Positions 36,246 to 47,159 of a stretch of 64,000 nt of DNA are shown here, piece after piece. The DNA is taken from positions 5,084,001-5,148,000 of the forward strand of contig CM007991.1 in NCBI GenBank assembly GCA_002189035.1, in the 5' to 3' direction. The position numbers were made by a program, and so were the translations under genes. The first letter of the stretch is position 1, and each line of letters begins with the position of its first letter. Origin of the DNA: Utricularia gibba. Its lineage: Eukaryota > Streptophyta > Magnoliopsida > Lamiales > Lentibulariaceae. Under the pieces are notes generated by a model. The model was not told where the DNA came from. It saw only the letters and a list, made by a program, of their open reading frames with translations, and ran no database searches.

Positions 36246-37720
36246 ACACCATTGCTCTATAAGTAACTGCCTTGGAGATAATATTTCGAGTGTGTTCCCC
36301 TGTAAGACATCCTTTACATAGTTCACTAGGATGGCAAATTTGAGGAAGACCAAGTGCTATTCTTTTCTTATTAGGAACATGTAAGTGGTCAAAATTTACT
36401 AGCCGAGACCTTATTAGGACAAATTGTCTTCATTTTGGGAATAAACAATCTATTAGAATTCATATGAAGATGAGCCAAATTATCACTACCTTCTTTAGTA
36501 AGCACCAGCATTTTTCCTTTTGAATAAATTTAATACCCTATTTCTAGCAACTAATCCAAACTCAAGATACATCAAAGATAAGCTTATGACTTTCATCTTC
36601 CAACTTCATCAAAATGGAGCATTTTCTTGCAACTTTCGGCTTTGAGTTGTGTCCTTGTGATATTTCTCCATGGTGACTCTCATTAAGAGTAGAGAGTATC
36701 CTTTTGTACGCACACATATGGCTGCTACCACCAAAATCCAAGTATCATCTTGAAAAATCAGGATTTTCTTCTCTAAAAGCCATCAGCGAAATTGGATTGT
36801 CTTCTTGAGTGAAATTAAATTGCTGAAGTTCTTGTTTGTTTCTACATTCCCAGGTATAGTGACCCTTTTTTTGACATGAACAACACTCAATAGTAGATTT
36901 ATTTCTAGACCTTGGATTATTAAATATTGCATTACCTCTTGATTTCCAATTGCCTTGCCTCTCCAATTCCATCTTCCTCACAATGGTTGTGAAGACATTT
37001 CTTCACCAAACTTTCCATGACCATTATTGTTCTCTTTATTTGCATACAGACTTCCTCGTTCGCTCCCTCTTTCATAGAAACTTCTTCCTTGACCTCTTCT
37101 CCTTCTTGTACTATCTTGCTCCTGAGGTTTTGTAGTTTTCTCTTACGAAAGTTGAGGAGATTCTTCATCTCTTTCACCTCAGCATGCATAGGGACATAAC
37201 TCATCAATGGACATTTCACTTCAATCATTGGCCTATTCAATGGCCCTCGTAATATTATCATATTTTTTGTCAAGAGATCTCATCACTTTCTACACTATTC
37301 TTTCATCACTTATCTCCTCCCCTTGTCACATTTGATTTGTGATCATCTACATCCGTACCACATTTCAAAGCACCTTCACTTGATTTCTACTTTAGCCCTT
37401 CAAATTTTCCTTTAAAGATTGCAACTTTACGATCTTCACTTTATCAACTCCTTGGAAAGAAGCCCACAACATCTCCCATGTTTGCTTTGAAGTAGTAGCC
37501 TTTGCTACCTTGTCAAAAAGCTTCCCATCCAGTGCTTGGTAAATTAATGACTGAGATTTCTTATGGCTTTTCTACCCTACAGCATTCCTCTCAACTAGAG
37601 TCTCAAAGATCACATCCAAGCACTCATATGCACCAATAGTGCTTGCATTTTGAAGGCACCAAATCTCAAAATTTTCTTTATTAAGTTTAGGGCTGGAAGA
37701 TTCACACTAGCCATCATGAA
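36246..37720 (-). pseudogene. Element F gag, zinc knuckle and integrase N-terminus
   Basis: The gag start lies near 37715 and continues with a KATTSKQTWEML-like stretch at about 37490, then 37273-36932. 36981-36745 contains CCSCQKKGHYTWECR, a CX2CX4HX4C zinc knuckle, followed by a protease-like stretch and, at about 36330-36260, CKGCLTGEHTRN of the integrase zinc region. Several stops lie between. Confidence 0.85.
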
Positions 37721-39197
37721 CTAGCTCTAATATGGATTTGTTGTAAACAAAGGAAGCCAACTTTGTTAAATTTTGGTTTTGTGGTGCACAATTGAAAATA
37801 TTATTGAGGGAGTATATGTAAAACCCTCAGAGAAAATTATCTTGTACATCACTTTTGAGCATATTAATTCAACTAAATAGAATCTTATGAATTTGTTGTG
37901 GTCACTTTTAGCATAGCCTACAATGCCATTCTCAAAAGGGCAGATATCGACACTATTATGAGTGATTTAGATACTTTGCTTTATTAAGGTGTGCCCATAA
38001 CATTTAATGTGCTAGAGATCCAAGAAAGCAAGATAAATAGACAATGATGTGATGACTTGAAAAACTAAAAAAAGCGAAGGTGCTTTCACATTAGGAAAAG
38101 GATTTCAACTGATGAAAATGTGACACAAAAATAGGTTACTTCTAAGTGTTTATTGTAAAATTTGTTGAAGGTGAACTTTTCTAGGTTGCTCTCTCCTTTT
38201 CCAGCTTTCTTTGTCCATGAAAAAATGACTAGATGTCCATGCTCTCCCCTTTTTCTCCATCGTATAACTAGCGAAACATCTTACGGTTGGAGGGGTTTTT
38301 CTTCTTTTAGCTAATTACTCTATCTTAACTTCCCTAAAGGTAATTAATACTCATATGTTTAGGAAAAGTAGTTGTCATCCCAATCGTTGGGATGAGAACT
38401 CCTAGTTGATCACTAAGGTCTTACTAGAATCCTTAATATCCTATTAGGCCTAATTGATGGCTATAAAGTTCATTGGAATACACACTGGAAGGTTTTTGAA
38501 TAGGGGACTAAAGGACTTATCAAGTGGAGCCCAACTATTATCTTGATGGGACAATTTGAGCATCACTATGAACACCTTGTTGGGCCTTAATGTAATCTTC
38601 TTGATGATTAATTCAAGGAGGTTATCCTCCCTCTATAACACTAGTCCCTTGGGCCCCAAAAATATATTGTTATGAAGTTGTGGGTTCAACTTGTTACATT
38701 GGTGAACATGTTCTAAGTAGACATGGAATGTCACCTCGCTCCCTTATGTGCTTTGGGGGAGATTGAAAAGGGAAAGGTGACTTGCATCTATAGGGTTTTT
38801 AGAGAGCTCCTAACAAGAGTGAGGTAACTCGTTGAGGTAAAAGGCTCCATAATGGATTTAAGTGTATTGCACAGAGTTGGATTTTGCAAGTATGCAATCA
38901 TGACTCTTTTTTAACTCCTTTTAATTTCAAATGCCTTTTCACATTCCTATTAGTTTTTTTGGTGCTTCCCATTCACACTCTGGAAATTTCTATTCAAGTT
39001 TCTCTGTTCAAATGTAATTTCCAATTCTTTTGATCTCTTAATCGATTCACAAAAGCCCTCTCTTATCTTGAGTGTAAGAACTTAGACCTCATTTACCTCT
39101 AAGATATGTAGAAGGCTTCAATGATGATGAGGCTGAGGAAAGGAAGAACAAGCTCCTTTCATTGGCCTCAACCTTTGTGGGGCTCTGATATGTCACT
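37721..39197. other. Unassigned region right of element F
   Basis: The first part may be the leader of copia element F. The rest has no readable gene; 39100-39185 gives a short plus-strand open reading with many Glu and Lys codons that I cannot assign. Confidence 0.3.
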
Positions 39198-40535
39198 TGA
39201 TGACACACATTTTTCCTGAATTTTATAATACGAAATAGTTATATTTTATTGTGGTTTAGGTTAGATAAATGTGTTTTTTTTATGTTTATGTGTGTTTAAG
39301 TTAATTTTGTGTGTTTATGTTAAAAAGTGGACTAAATACTTTGATTTAAACCACCACCTTTGTTACTAATATTTGACTAAGTTAAGCAGAGAGATCAGCA
39401 GAGACAAAGAGCACTATTCTACCGCCATCAACAGTCTGCAAGTTCAGGGCGGGAACAGTGCTAGGGTCAGGAACAATGCAATAGAGTGAAGGAGAGGAGA
39501 TATTTAATTTCGAAAAGGAGAGAGAGCGGGAATAGCAATAACAGAGGCGGCAAGCATAGAACGCACACAAAGGGGGCTTCTCCTCCAATGCGAAAAAATA
39601 CCAACCAAAAGAGGAGAAGGAAGCCCTCATCGTCAAGAGCAGCACCAGAGCCCCGTCTAGCGCTACTGTTTTGGGCCGTGAACAGTAGAAATCGGGCGAT
39701 AGAACAATCTTTATTTCCTTTCCGTTTTCTGAACGTTTTGAGTTTTTGTATCTGACTTGCTTACAATGTTCTTGTTATTTTCGCCACATTATCTGAATGA
39801 AATCGTGTTTTATTTTCTAAGTATGAGTAGCTAAAGCCTTAAGGATGTCTTAAGGTGAAGTATGGTGATGTGTGCTTAGGGTTAATAATGAAATTTATGT
39901 TTGTTTTTTAGCTCTTGTTTCTATCAATCCATGGGTAGACCTAAGGAGAGGAATAAATAGCTTCACAACTTAGATGCTTGATTTAGAGGTAAACCAACAA
40001 ATCAAGGCGGGAGCAGTAGGTGTTAGTCCAGGGTAGAACCAGTAGAACCAGGTAGACCTAGTTCTATATGCTATGCATGCGGGTAGACCTAATTGCAATG
40101 TTGGTTATGACATTACGTAGTAGCTTAGCCAAAAATATGATGAATGACCTGGGTAGACTTAGGTTATTTGAAGTTGTGAGTGTAGGAAAATGTTAAATTA
40201 AATTAGGAACCTTAGCATAACACCACCTACAGATCCTTAAGGCATCTTCATGTTATTCTGAGTTAGAACCACTCCTTGTTACCTTTAGCGTTAAGACCTG
40301 ATATTGTTTACTGATCTTGTTTACCACTATTGGTCCGAGCTTAGACTAAGACTTACTGTTATTCCGAATGATGCATTTACTAAAACACTTAGCAAGCACA
40401 AGCTCTTCGTGATCGACCCCGACATCCATTATACAAATTTTCTAAATTTGTATTTTGTGTAGATTAGGGACTATAAATTTATTTGATAACGAAATTTCTA
40501 TTTTTGCAATGACATTAGGAAATTTTGGTTTATCA
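39198..40535 (+). repeat. LTR-like block, family E
   Basis: It starts TGATGACACACATTTTTCC and ends TTTTGGTTTATCA. Family E landmarks are clear: ATGAGTAGCTAAAGCC, GGTAGACCTAG, TTCGTGATCGACCCC, TATAAATTTATTTGATAAC. Flanks TCACT and CCATT give no convincing duplication; the left boundary could be a few bases off. Confidence 0.65.
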
Positions 40536-41068
40536 CCATTGCATATCATTCCCTTGACCTTAGGAGCCTTCAAAATTGTTGAGTTTCTCATTGTATCAAT
40601 TTTTTTAATTACTTTTCTAGTGATGTTGAGGGTTCTTGCCTTTGTCCTTCACCCTTGTGTCTTTGCAACCCTTACAACCTACTTCATTTCATCTTGATAA
40701 CAAGGTATCACTCCCTACCAAGACCATTTTCTTGGGCTTCATGACATTTGAAAAATGCATACCATTAGGATCGGTGAGTCAAGGGAACAATCAAAACTTA
40801 TTTTCACTCTCATCTCTCAAATGTGAGAGTTTGTGCTGTCCAAACTTGCAACCACTTGGGTTTCATGGTGGCTATATGGGCTCTAGTACTACTAGTTGAA
40901 GGCCACCAAGTGCAGCTTCTGCACAATCCCAAGCTTGGTCCAAATCTTTTGACTTTGAAGCTCTTTTGGTATTGCCAAATGAGGATGCTTCCCTAACTTG
41001 TTGCCTTTGAGGTGACATAGAGTTGCTATCTATTATACATTTTGTGAGTAGGAAACCTTGCTTGAAAT
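40536..41068. other. Unassigned sequence at the left end of element C
   Basis: Two short plus-strand open stretches (40455-40899) have no recognised domain. Element C appears to be broken off here just after the protease start. Confidence 0.3.
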
Positions 41069-42263
41069 TTACGAGCAAACACAAGTGGGCTGTAGGGGAT
41101 TGGGTAAGTCCAATGAGGATAAAGAGGACTCAATCCTAACTCTACCATCAAGCTTTACATGTGATTTGTCAACTAATTGACAAACCACACTAGTGGGCTC
41201 AAGTTTACCTAGCTTATATGCAAGGGAAAGATAAAGAGACATAGGCATAACATTAACCGATGCTCCTAAATCACACATGGCAATTGAAATTTTCGCATCA
41301 CCAATAGTCACAGGTATGGAAAACACACTAGGATCCGTAAACTTTCATGGAGTCCTTCTCTGAATAATTGATGAAATATTTTCAATCAAATAAAACACCT
41401 CTTCCACCTTTGCCTTCTTCTTGAGGTCACACAAGTCCTTCACCTTTTTTGCATACTTGGGCACTTGATCGATCATGTCCAACAAGGGGATGTTCACGTT
41501 GACCTTTGCATGTCTCTGACCTTCACCTCTTTAGGGTGGCGTCGCCACAATAGTGTTTTGAACTAGAGAACAATCTGGATTCTCGCAAATAATCTCCCCA
41601 TCCATATCTAAGACGTCTAATTCTTTTTCTTCAGACCTATCAACCTTATTCATGAACCCTAGGTAAGGGTCTGAAAGATCCTTCCCACTTCTAAAAGATA
41701 TTGCATTGATGTGCTATGGGTTCTTCACTGGCAGGGGTGACAATCCTCCTTGCATCTCCAGTCAGTTCATCGCTTGCATTAGCTAGGTGATTTGAGTTTG
41801 CATGCTAGTGATTCATCCATCCATGTCCTTTTGTTTGGCATGCATCTTGGTGGTACTCTTGACAAGGGATTTCACCATTGTGGTAAAGAACAAGAGGTTG
41901 ATGTAGAGCTCAAGTGATCTAAAAGGCTGAGGTGAAGTAGTGAGAGTTTTCTAAGGAACAACAGAAGGGTTCCCTAGTGATGGTGCTTGACTAGAAGGCA
42001 CTGGTTGTCTCCAGCAGAAACTAGGGTGATCTCTTCTTGGCATCTAGTAGTTTCAGTTGTTCTAGGTTCTGATAGAACACATTAACCTCTTGTGTTAGCA
42101 TCTGATAAACTGTGGGTCCTAGATCAGAATGATGACAGGTTGAAGATCCTTGATACCATCCTTGATGTTGGAGAAGTGATTGGAAGCCAAGCTTTAGAGT
42201 ATTACTCATGATAGCAAGTTGAGCTAAAATTTCAGAGTTATCCACTTCATACACTGATTTCAC
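41069..42263 (-). pseudogene. Element C protease and gag C-terminal region
   Basis: 41326-41069 reads FSIPVTIGDAKISIAMCDLG with DLGAS, VNVMP and YKLGKLEPTSVVCQLVDKSH, the same protease type as element B. The gag hinge and charged linker (42263-41400) are broken by several stops and frame changes; 42263-42021 reads GWYQGSSTCHHSDLGP and a Leu-rich stretch. Confidence 0.82.
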
Positions 42264-42305
42264 CGGCTAGGGAACTCCTCTAAGTGATCAATATGAGTGA
42301 TCGTA

Positions 42306-42914
42306 TCAGCTCGAAGTTGAATAAGAATTAGCAATCATTTGTTCTCTCAATCTTCGTGCATCAGTGTTGTGGCAGTTTTCCAGTAATGTCCCATTATAAG
42401 CGGCATCCATTTGTCCTCTAATCATGGTGGTCAATCCTTCATAAAAATGCCGCAAAATAAGTCCATGTTGTGGATAAGTGTTACAGATCCAGTTGAATCT
42501 CTCATAATATTCCTGCGAATTTTCTCCTTCACTTTGTTGCTTGACAGTTAAAGCTCTTCTTTCAGTGGAGCCTCTTCCTAAGAGCACATATCTATCAAGA
42601 AACTTTTGAACCATTTGCTTCTAGGTTCCAAAAGAGGATGGTGGCAGTTCATACAGCCATTCCAAGGCTTGCTCAGTGAGACAGAAAGGGAAGACCTGCA
42701 GCTTGACTTGGTTCTCTATTGTAGTTTTTGGGCACATGCATGCACAAGCCGTGTGCAACACTGTAAGATGGTGATTTGGGTTATCATTCTCTCTTCCATC
42801 GAACTTAGGAAGTGTCAAAACATATATGGGCATATCTCAAGTCCTCTTTCGCATAAAAAATAATGCAAAGTGGTCGATTAGCATGATTGGCAGTAATTTC
42901 TTCTTTAATCGTCC
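42306..42914 (-). pseudogene. Element C gag core
   Basis: 42833-42621 reads YVLTLPKFDGRENDNPNHHL, KLQVFPFCLTEQALEWLYEL and PPSSFGT; 42614-42306 continues with SEGENSQEYYERFNWICNTY, GLILRHFYEGL and a RREQMIANSY-like end. This is an Athila-type gag core (LP.F.G.E..DP, L..FPFSL...A..WLY.LPP, YYERFN..C, YFYEGL). One stop near 42615 and a break towards the solo LTR at 42915. Confidence 0.85.
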
Positions 42915-44271
42915 TGTTGGTGTATGTGTTCTAGAGAATCAATTCATTGGCAAATCTTATCCTTTGATGTTTACCTTGAATTGTGATCAAGTTTACATCA
43001 TTGATAAAATCCTCTACTTGATCTATTGCTATAGAAATTATGATGAGATCATAATGTAAGATTCAAGTTAAAAACTCCCTGTGTAGAGTGTTTGTGAAAT
43101 GAGGATATCACAAATACGGATAAGCTAGCACACATTGAGTTCCCTAAACTATTTAGGCAATGGTTCTCACAATTGATGTAATGAGATTACTAGAACCTAT
43201 GTGTGGGTGTCGATTAAAGAATCGATTCACTGGATGACTCATCTTCGAGATGCTACTATGGGAAGCTAACCAAGTGTCAGTAGCAAGACCTCGAATATGA
43301 CAGCCGTGCAATTAAGCTTAGACTTGAAGTCAACAAAGTTATATTGATCTTAAGTTCACATTTTTGCTCATTACTAATGGGAACCTAACCATGGCTTGCC
43401 TAGTATGGATGAGTAGGGATGTGACTCCTTAAGGTTGCAGATAGTTGATTGATTAATAAAGGATTCATCACTCATGTTAGCGATGAGATCATATCTCAAG
43501 TAATTGCATCAAAGCCTAACAGTAAGTCCTAGGCTCAAGGTAATGACACTCGAATTGTTTGAGTAGGTCATTGAGTGTTAGTTCTTGAATGCAATTATAA
43601 GTTCGATACATCAGAAAGACACACACCCATGTTCTGGTATAGAATGAGATATAAGTATGATGAAAGCTGTTCATTACTATACATCACTCATGAACGATAA
43701 TGATGGATTTGCTTAATTAAGAGTTAATTAATAAATTTATTATTACGGACTTGATTGAAGAAGCCTATAGGGTCACACACAATAATGAAGTCACTCATCG
43801 ATATAAAATAGAATGACAATTAAATGAGATGTAATTGGTAAAGTGGATAAATTAAATAGAGAGCTATTTTGAGATTAATATTGATTAAACTCAAAATAAA
43901 ATATCTCATAGAGATATGATTTGATATGTCACAAAATATATATCAAAAAAGATTTAGATTTTAAGATCTGCTCTAAGGTCTTCGTGCTCTCTGAGACTGA
44001 TCCACAAGGAGGCATTTTTCTCTACTAGCACCTGAGAAATTCGACCAGCATTCAAGAGCCTTGAGAAGGTTATCGATGGAGTGCTCCACGTGTGGATACC
44101 ATAGAGGCCGTCTGCTATTGGCGGTTGGTGAACAACGGAGTCATCTGAAAGGTATTTTGAACATCCCTTCATCTGATGTATACCGTATTCCAAGATCTGT
44201 GTTTGGGGTTTCTCAAAATTTTTAAAATTCCGCTGCTTTTGAGACATACGATGTCTACGAGAAACCCAACA
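42915..44271 (+). repeat. Solo LTR, family D, inside element C gag
   Basis: It starts TGTTGGTGTATGTGTTCTAG and ends GAGAAACCCAACA. Flanks CGTCC (42910-42914) and GGTCC (44272-44276) match at four of five positions. The gag reading is interrupted at this point and resumes on the other side. Related to 13435-13927 and 25847-27335. Confidence 0.88.
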
Positions 44272-44833
44272 GGTCCTTAGTGCTGAGCCATGATTAGTAA
44301 TCATTAGAACTGGAAAATATTGAGGATGTTGTTGCTCCTATTCCTCGTGAACCATGGGACTCCAATGGGTCGTTAAGCGGCCATTTCTTCGCCAGTAGAT
44401 GAATCTGATGCTTGTTCTCTCTTTTTCGCTAGAAATCTATTCTCAATCTCCAAATCGAAGGGACACAAGACTTCTCGAAATGATCTCAAGCTTCGGTAGC
44501 CCTTCGGTGGAGCTAAATGCATAAAAACTGAAAAATACAGCAGTAAAAGAGAAACAAAGAAAAAAAGAAGAAAGAAAAAGAAAACCTATAAGCACCACTA
44601 ACACAAACATACACAACTCCCTAGCAAACGACTCAAAAAATTTGTTGTGTATCATTTTCTTAACAAATTTTAATTTACAAAAACATAAAACACAAATAAC
44701 CGCAGTACAAATGTCGATTTTAGAGAGTTGAGTATTGCCAAAAGTGTTTTGCACTAAACTTTTACAAATTATCACTGGTTTGTAAAAAGGGTTTCTCAAA
44801 TACAGAAATAAAAGATGCAACGCTAGTAATACA
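44272..44833 (-). repeat. Element C gag start, leader and right part of its LTR F
   Basis: Parallels 46500-47150 in reverse: LTR end, a PBS-like region (TTTTTTGAGTCGTTTGCTAG against ATTTTTGGCGCCGTTGCTGG), a T-rich leader, and a gag start with APPKGYRSLRSFREVL and FLAKKREQ. The reading ends at the solo LTR D. At 44826-44833 lies the hAT target duplication GTAATACA. Confidence 0.8.
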
Positions 44834-45987
44834 TAGAGGTGGGTTTGGTTCGAACCGGAACCACGGTTTCGGTTTAGTTCGACATAATTGGAACCGTGGA
44901 ACCGACGGTTCTGATCCGTGTGTGAACCGTACTGTTCACGGTTTTAGAAATCGGATTTTAAAAAAAGGTAAAAAAAATTAAAAATAAATTAAAAACAATT
45001 AAAAACAATTTAAAAAAATTAGAAAATTAAAAAAATTAAAAAAATTAAAAAAAATAAAATAAAATAAAATAAATGTATATTATTTTTTACATTTTTCTCA
45101 TTCATACATACGAAGGAAATGGGTGCCTAAAAAATCTTCTCAAACACTGATGGGGTCTAAATCGATTTTCGCACTTAACAAACACCTCTTCCCAGACACA
45201 CTCACGCCAGATGTGGGTGCCTAGAAAATGGTCTCAGATACCCTCACGACACACTCTCTGAAATTACATACACTTATTTTTCATCTTGTTGATTTCTTTT
45301 GTTCACAAATAGCAATATACATCGATGGCTTTTGAGATGGAATATTCATTGTCTTCTTTGAACCACGCCCATGTGTATCCCACATTAACGCTACCTATGA
45401 AATAAGTAATTTGATAAGAGTCCAATACACGAACGCGGATTATACATCAACAATGCCCATATGTATCCTGTATTAACGTTATGTATGAAATAAGTAATTT
45501 GGTAGAAATCCAACACACGGACATAGGTTATGCATAAACCACGCATGTGTGTATCCCACATTAATGGCACCTACGAAATAAGTCATGTGGTACGAGTCCA
45601 ACACATTTGTGTATTCAACTCCTACAAAATTACTACTTTCATAGGTAGGGCTAATATAAAATAATTCAATACATAAATTTAAATACATAAATCAAAGTTT
45701 ATGTTGAACATTGTTTTTTGTTGTAAAACAAATAAGTAAAACAAAAATTAATATTTAAAAATTCCAATTTATATGATTATTCGAGAATGAAATATATGTT
45801 GTATATTATTCACATAAAAATAAATTATTAATTTTTTATGTAGACATATATTAAGCTCACTTGTTTATTGAACTATAACTCAATAGATTTATATGCTAAA
45901 ATAGAATAACAATAATTCACAAAATATTTTAGCATTTCATTATCTATATATTTTTCTCAATAACTAGTTATGCATTGCCAAGCTAAT
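44834..45987 (+). mobile_element. hAT element, other terminal part (inverted relative to 21613)
   Basis: It starts TAGAGGTGGGTTTGGTTCG, sharing the terminal repeat with 21613, followed by GGTTC/GAACC-rich sequence, an A-rich stretch at 44965-45070 with short AAATT-type repeats, and GGGTGCCTA...CACCCAC-like subterminal motifs at 45115-45250. The same motifs recur at 49010-49430, on the far side of the transposase pseudogene, so both may belong to one hAT. Confidence 0.75.
45362..45605. repeat. 88-bp tandem repeat in the hAT end
   Basis: Three imperfect copies (45362-45449, 45450-45537, 45538-45605), each with ATGTGTATCC, CATTAACG, GAAATAAGTAATTTG and CCAACAC-type landmarks. A fainter related motif (ATAAGTAATTTGGT) occurs in the hAT part at 22080-22170. 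Confidence 0.75.
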
Positions 45988-46709
45988 TGTTAAGTGTCAT
46001 TTTCTTATTATTTCTTAAGTTGTTTTTCTGTTTAAATGTGATTAGAAGTGTCTAATTAGGAGTCTATAATGTGAGATTTGGGTTTTCATCTAGTTTAGGG
46101 TAATTATCCTAAATCTTGTATTTTATCTATTAATTTTACTAGTTTTAATTGAGTTTTTCTGTGGCCGTACCTCAAGATCAATGGACAGTTAGTGACCTCG
46201 TATCTGGACTCATTGGATCATTGGCAACACTTGGGCACATGCGCGCAATTCGGCCGTAAGGATATGCTGGCAGGACCTCTTATTCTCACGTTCGTCTAAG
46301 GAGGAGCAACATCGGGCTATTCCCGTGCCTTCTTGCAAGAGAGTGTAAGGGAGGTTAGGCAATTCCTTACTCCTACAACCAAGTACTCGAGAGGACCCGA
46401 GAAGAGTGAAGATACAACGAACATAGCTGGACAAGATTCCAAAGCCAGGAACACTTACTTTATTTAAGGTTCATCGCTTACGTTTATTTCAATTGTCTAT
46501 TCAAAACCCCTTATTCCCTTACTCAAGCTTCATCACCAACGTTTCTCACACATTTTACCTTCAAAACCGTTTACAAATCGTGACAGTTGTATTCGGGGTG
46601 CCTCACCTTTCACTCAAAAACAACTCCCTGTGTTCGACACCTGTACTACGCTTTTGTGTTTTACGAGTTTTAAAATTATTAAAATTTGTTGTGGAAACAA
46701 CACACATCA
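45988..46709 (+). repeat. 5' LTR, family F
   Basis: It starts TGTTAAGTGTCATTTTC and ends CACACATCA, and is followed within six bases by a primer-binding site. It aligns with 54363-55363 but lacks a block of about 600 bases near position 170 of the LTR that the downstream copy carries. The base pairs before it are CTAAT. Confidence 0.85.
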
Positions 46710-46715
46710 AATTTT

Positions 46716-46733
46716 TGGCGCCGTTGCTGGGGA
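46716..46733 (+). other. Primer-binding site, tRNA-Asp type
   Basis: TGGCGCCGTTGCTGGGGA is complementary, with one mismatch, to the 3' end of plant tRNA-Asp as I remember it (...CCCCGGCAACGGCGCCA). It lies six bases after the LTR, as expected for priming minus-strand DNA synthesis. Confidence 0.85.
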
Positions 46734-46892
46734 GTTGGTTTTTTTTGTGTTTGGTGTTGTGTGTTGTGTGTGTGAGTTTTGTTTTATCTTCCTTTTTGTT
46801 TTCTTGTCTTTTTCCTTTTTCTTTCTATTTTTCTTCCCTTTCCTTGTTGTTTCTTTCCCTTGTTTCCGTTTCCGCTCTGTTTTTCTCTTTTT

Positions 46893-47150
46893 ATGCAGCC
46901 AGGTCCACCAAGGGCTCGTCCAAGCCTGAGATCTTATAGAGAAGTTTTATATCCTTTGGACTAAGAGGTGGAACGAAACTTTCTTGCCAAAAGGAGAGAG
47001 CAGATGTCTTGTTCAACCACTGGGGACATCATGGCAGCACATGTACCCGTTGGAGTACCAATAGTGCCCGAGACCCAGGGAGAACAACCTCACGGAAACT
47101 TTCCAGTACTAGTTCCCACTAACTATGGACCAGCACTACGGACATATAAG
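46893..47150 (+). pseudogene. gag N-terminus of the family F element
   Basis: It reads MQPGPPRARPSLRSYREVL, a TAA at 46962-46964, then FLAKRREQMSCSTTGDIMAA and a stretch ending GPALRT. This parallels element C gag (44430-44280, minus strand). The reading stops being gag-like at about 47140, where hAT transposase sequence begins. Confidence 0.75.
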
Positions 47151-47159
47151 AGTACACTT

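Larger units (their letters stand above)
31440..37720 (-). mobile_element. Ty1-copia element F, split by two solo LTRs
   Basis: Minus-strand parts in order: gag start near 37715, gag (37273-36745) with a zinc knuckle, pre-integrase and integrase (36720-36246, then 35078-34297 after the LTR C insertion), RT and RNase H (33049-31830 after the LTR F insertion). Order gag-integrase-RT is diagnostic of Ty1-copia. I did not find its own LTRs. Confidence 0.85.
40536..44833 (-). mobile_element. Athila-like Ty3-gypsy element C, 5' half
   Basis: Minus-strand parts from right to left: LTR F remnant (44833-about 44650), decayed primer-binding site, leader and gag N-terminus (44650-44275), solo LTR D, gag (42863-42021), gag/protease hinge (about 41760-41640), protease (41326-41069). 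RT and the rest are absent. The LTR end at 44833 is cut by the hAT terminus. Confidence 0.85.

Noticed and set aside
44443-44820. Open reading frame with hydrophobic stretches on the minus strand, like a membrane protein
   Set aside because: It reads through the LTR end, primer-binding site and T-rich leader of element C; the hydrophobic part is only the pyrimidine-rich leader.
46493-46964. Hydrophobic open frames on the plus strand
   Set aside because: Same explanation: LTR end plus pyrimidine-rich leader of the family F element.
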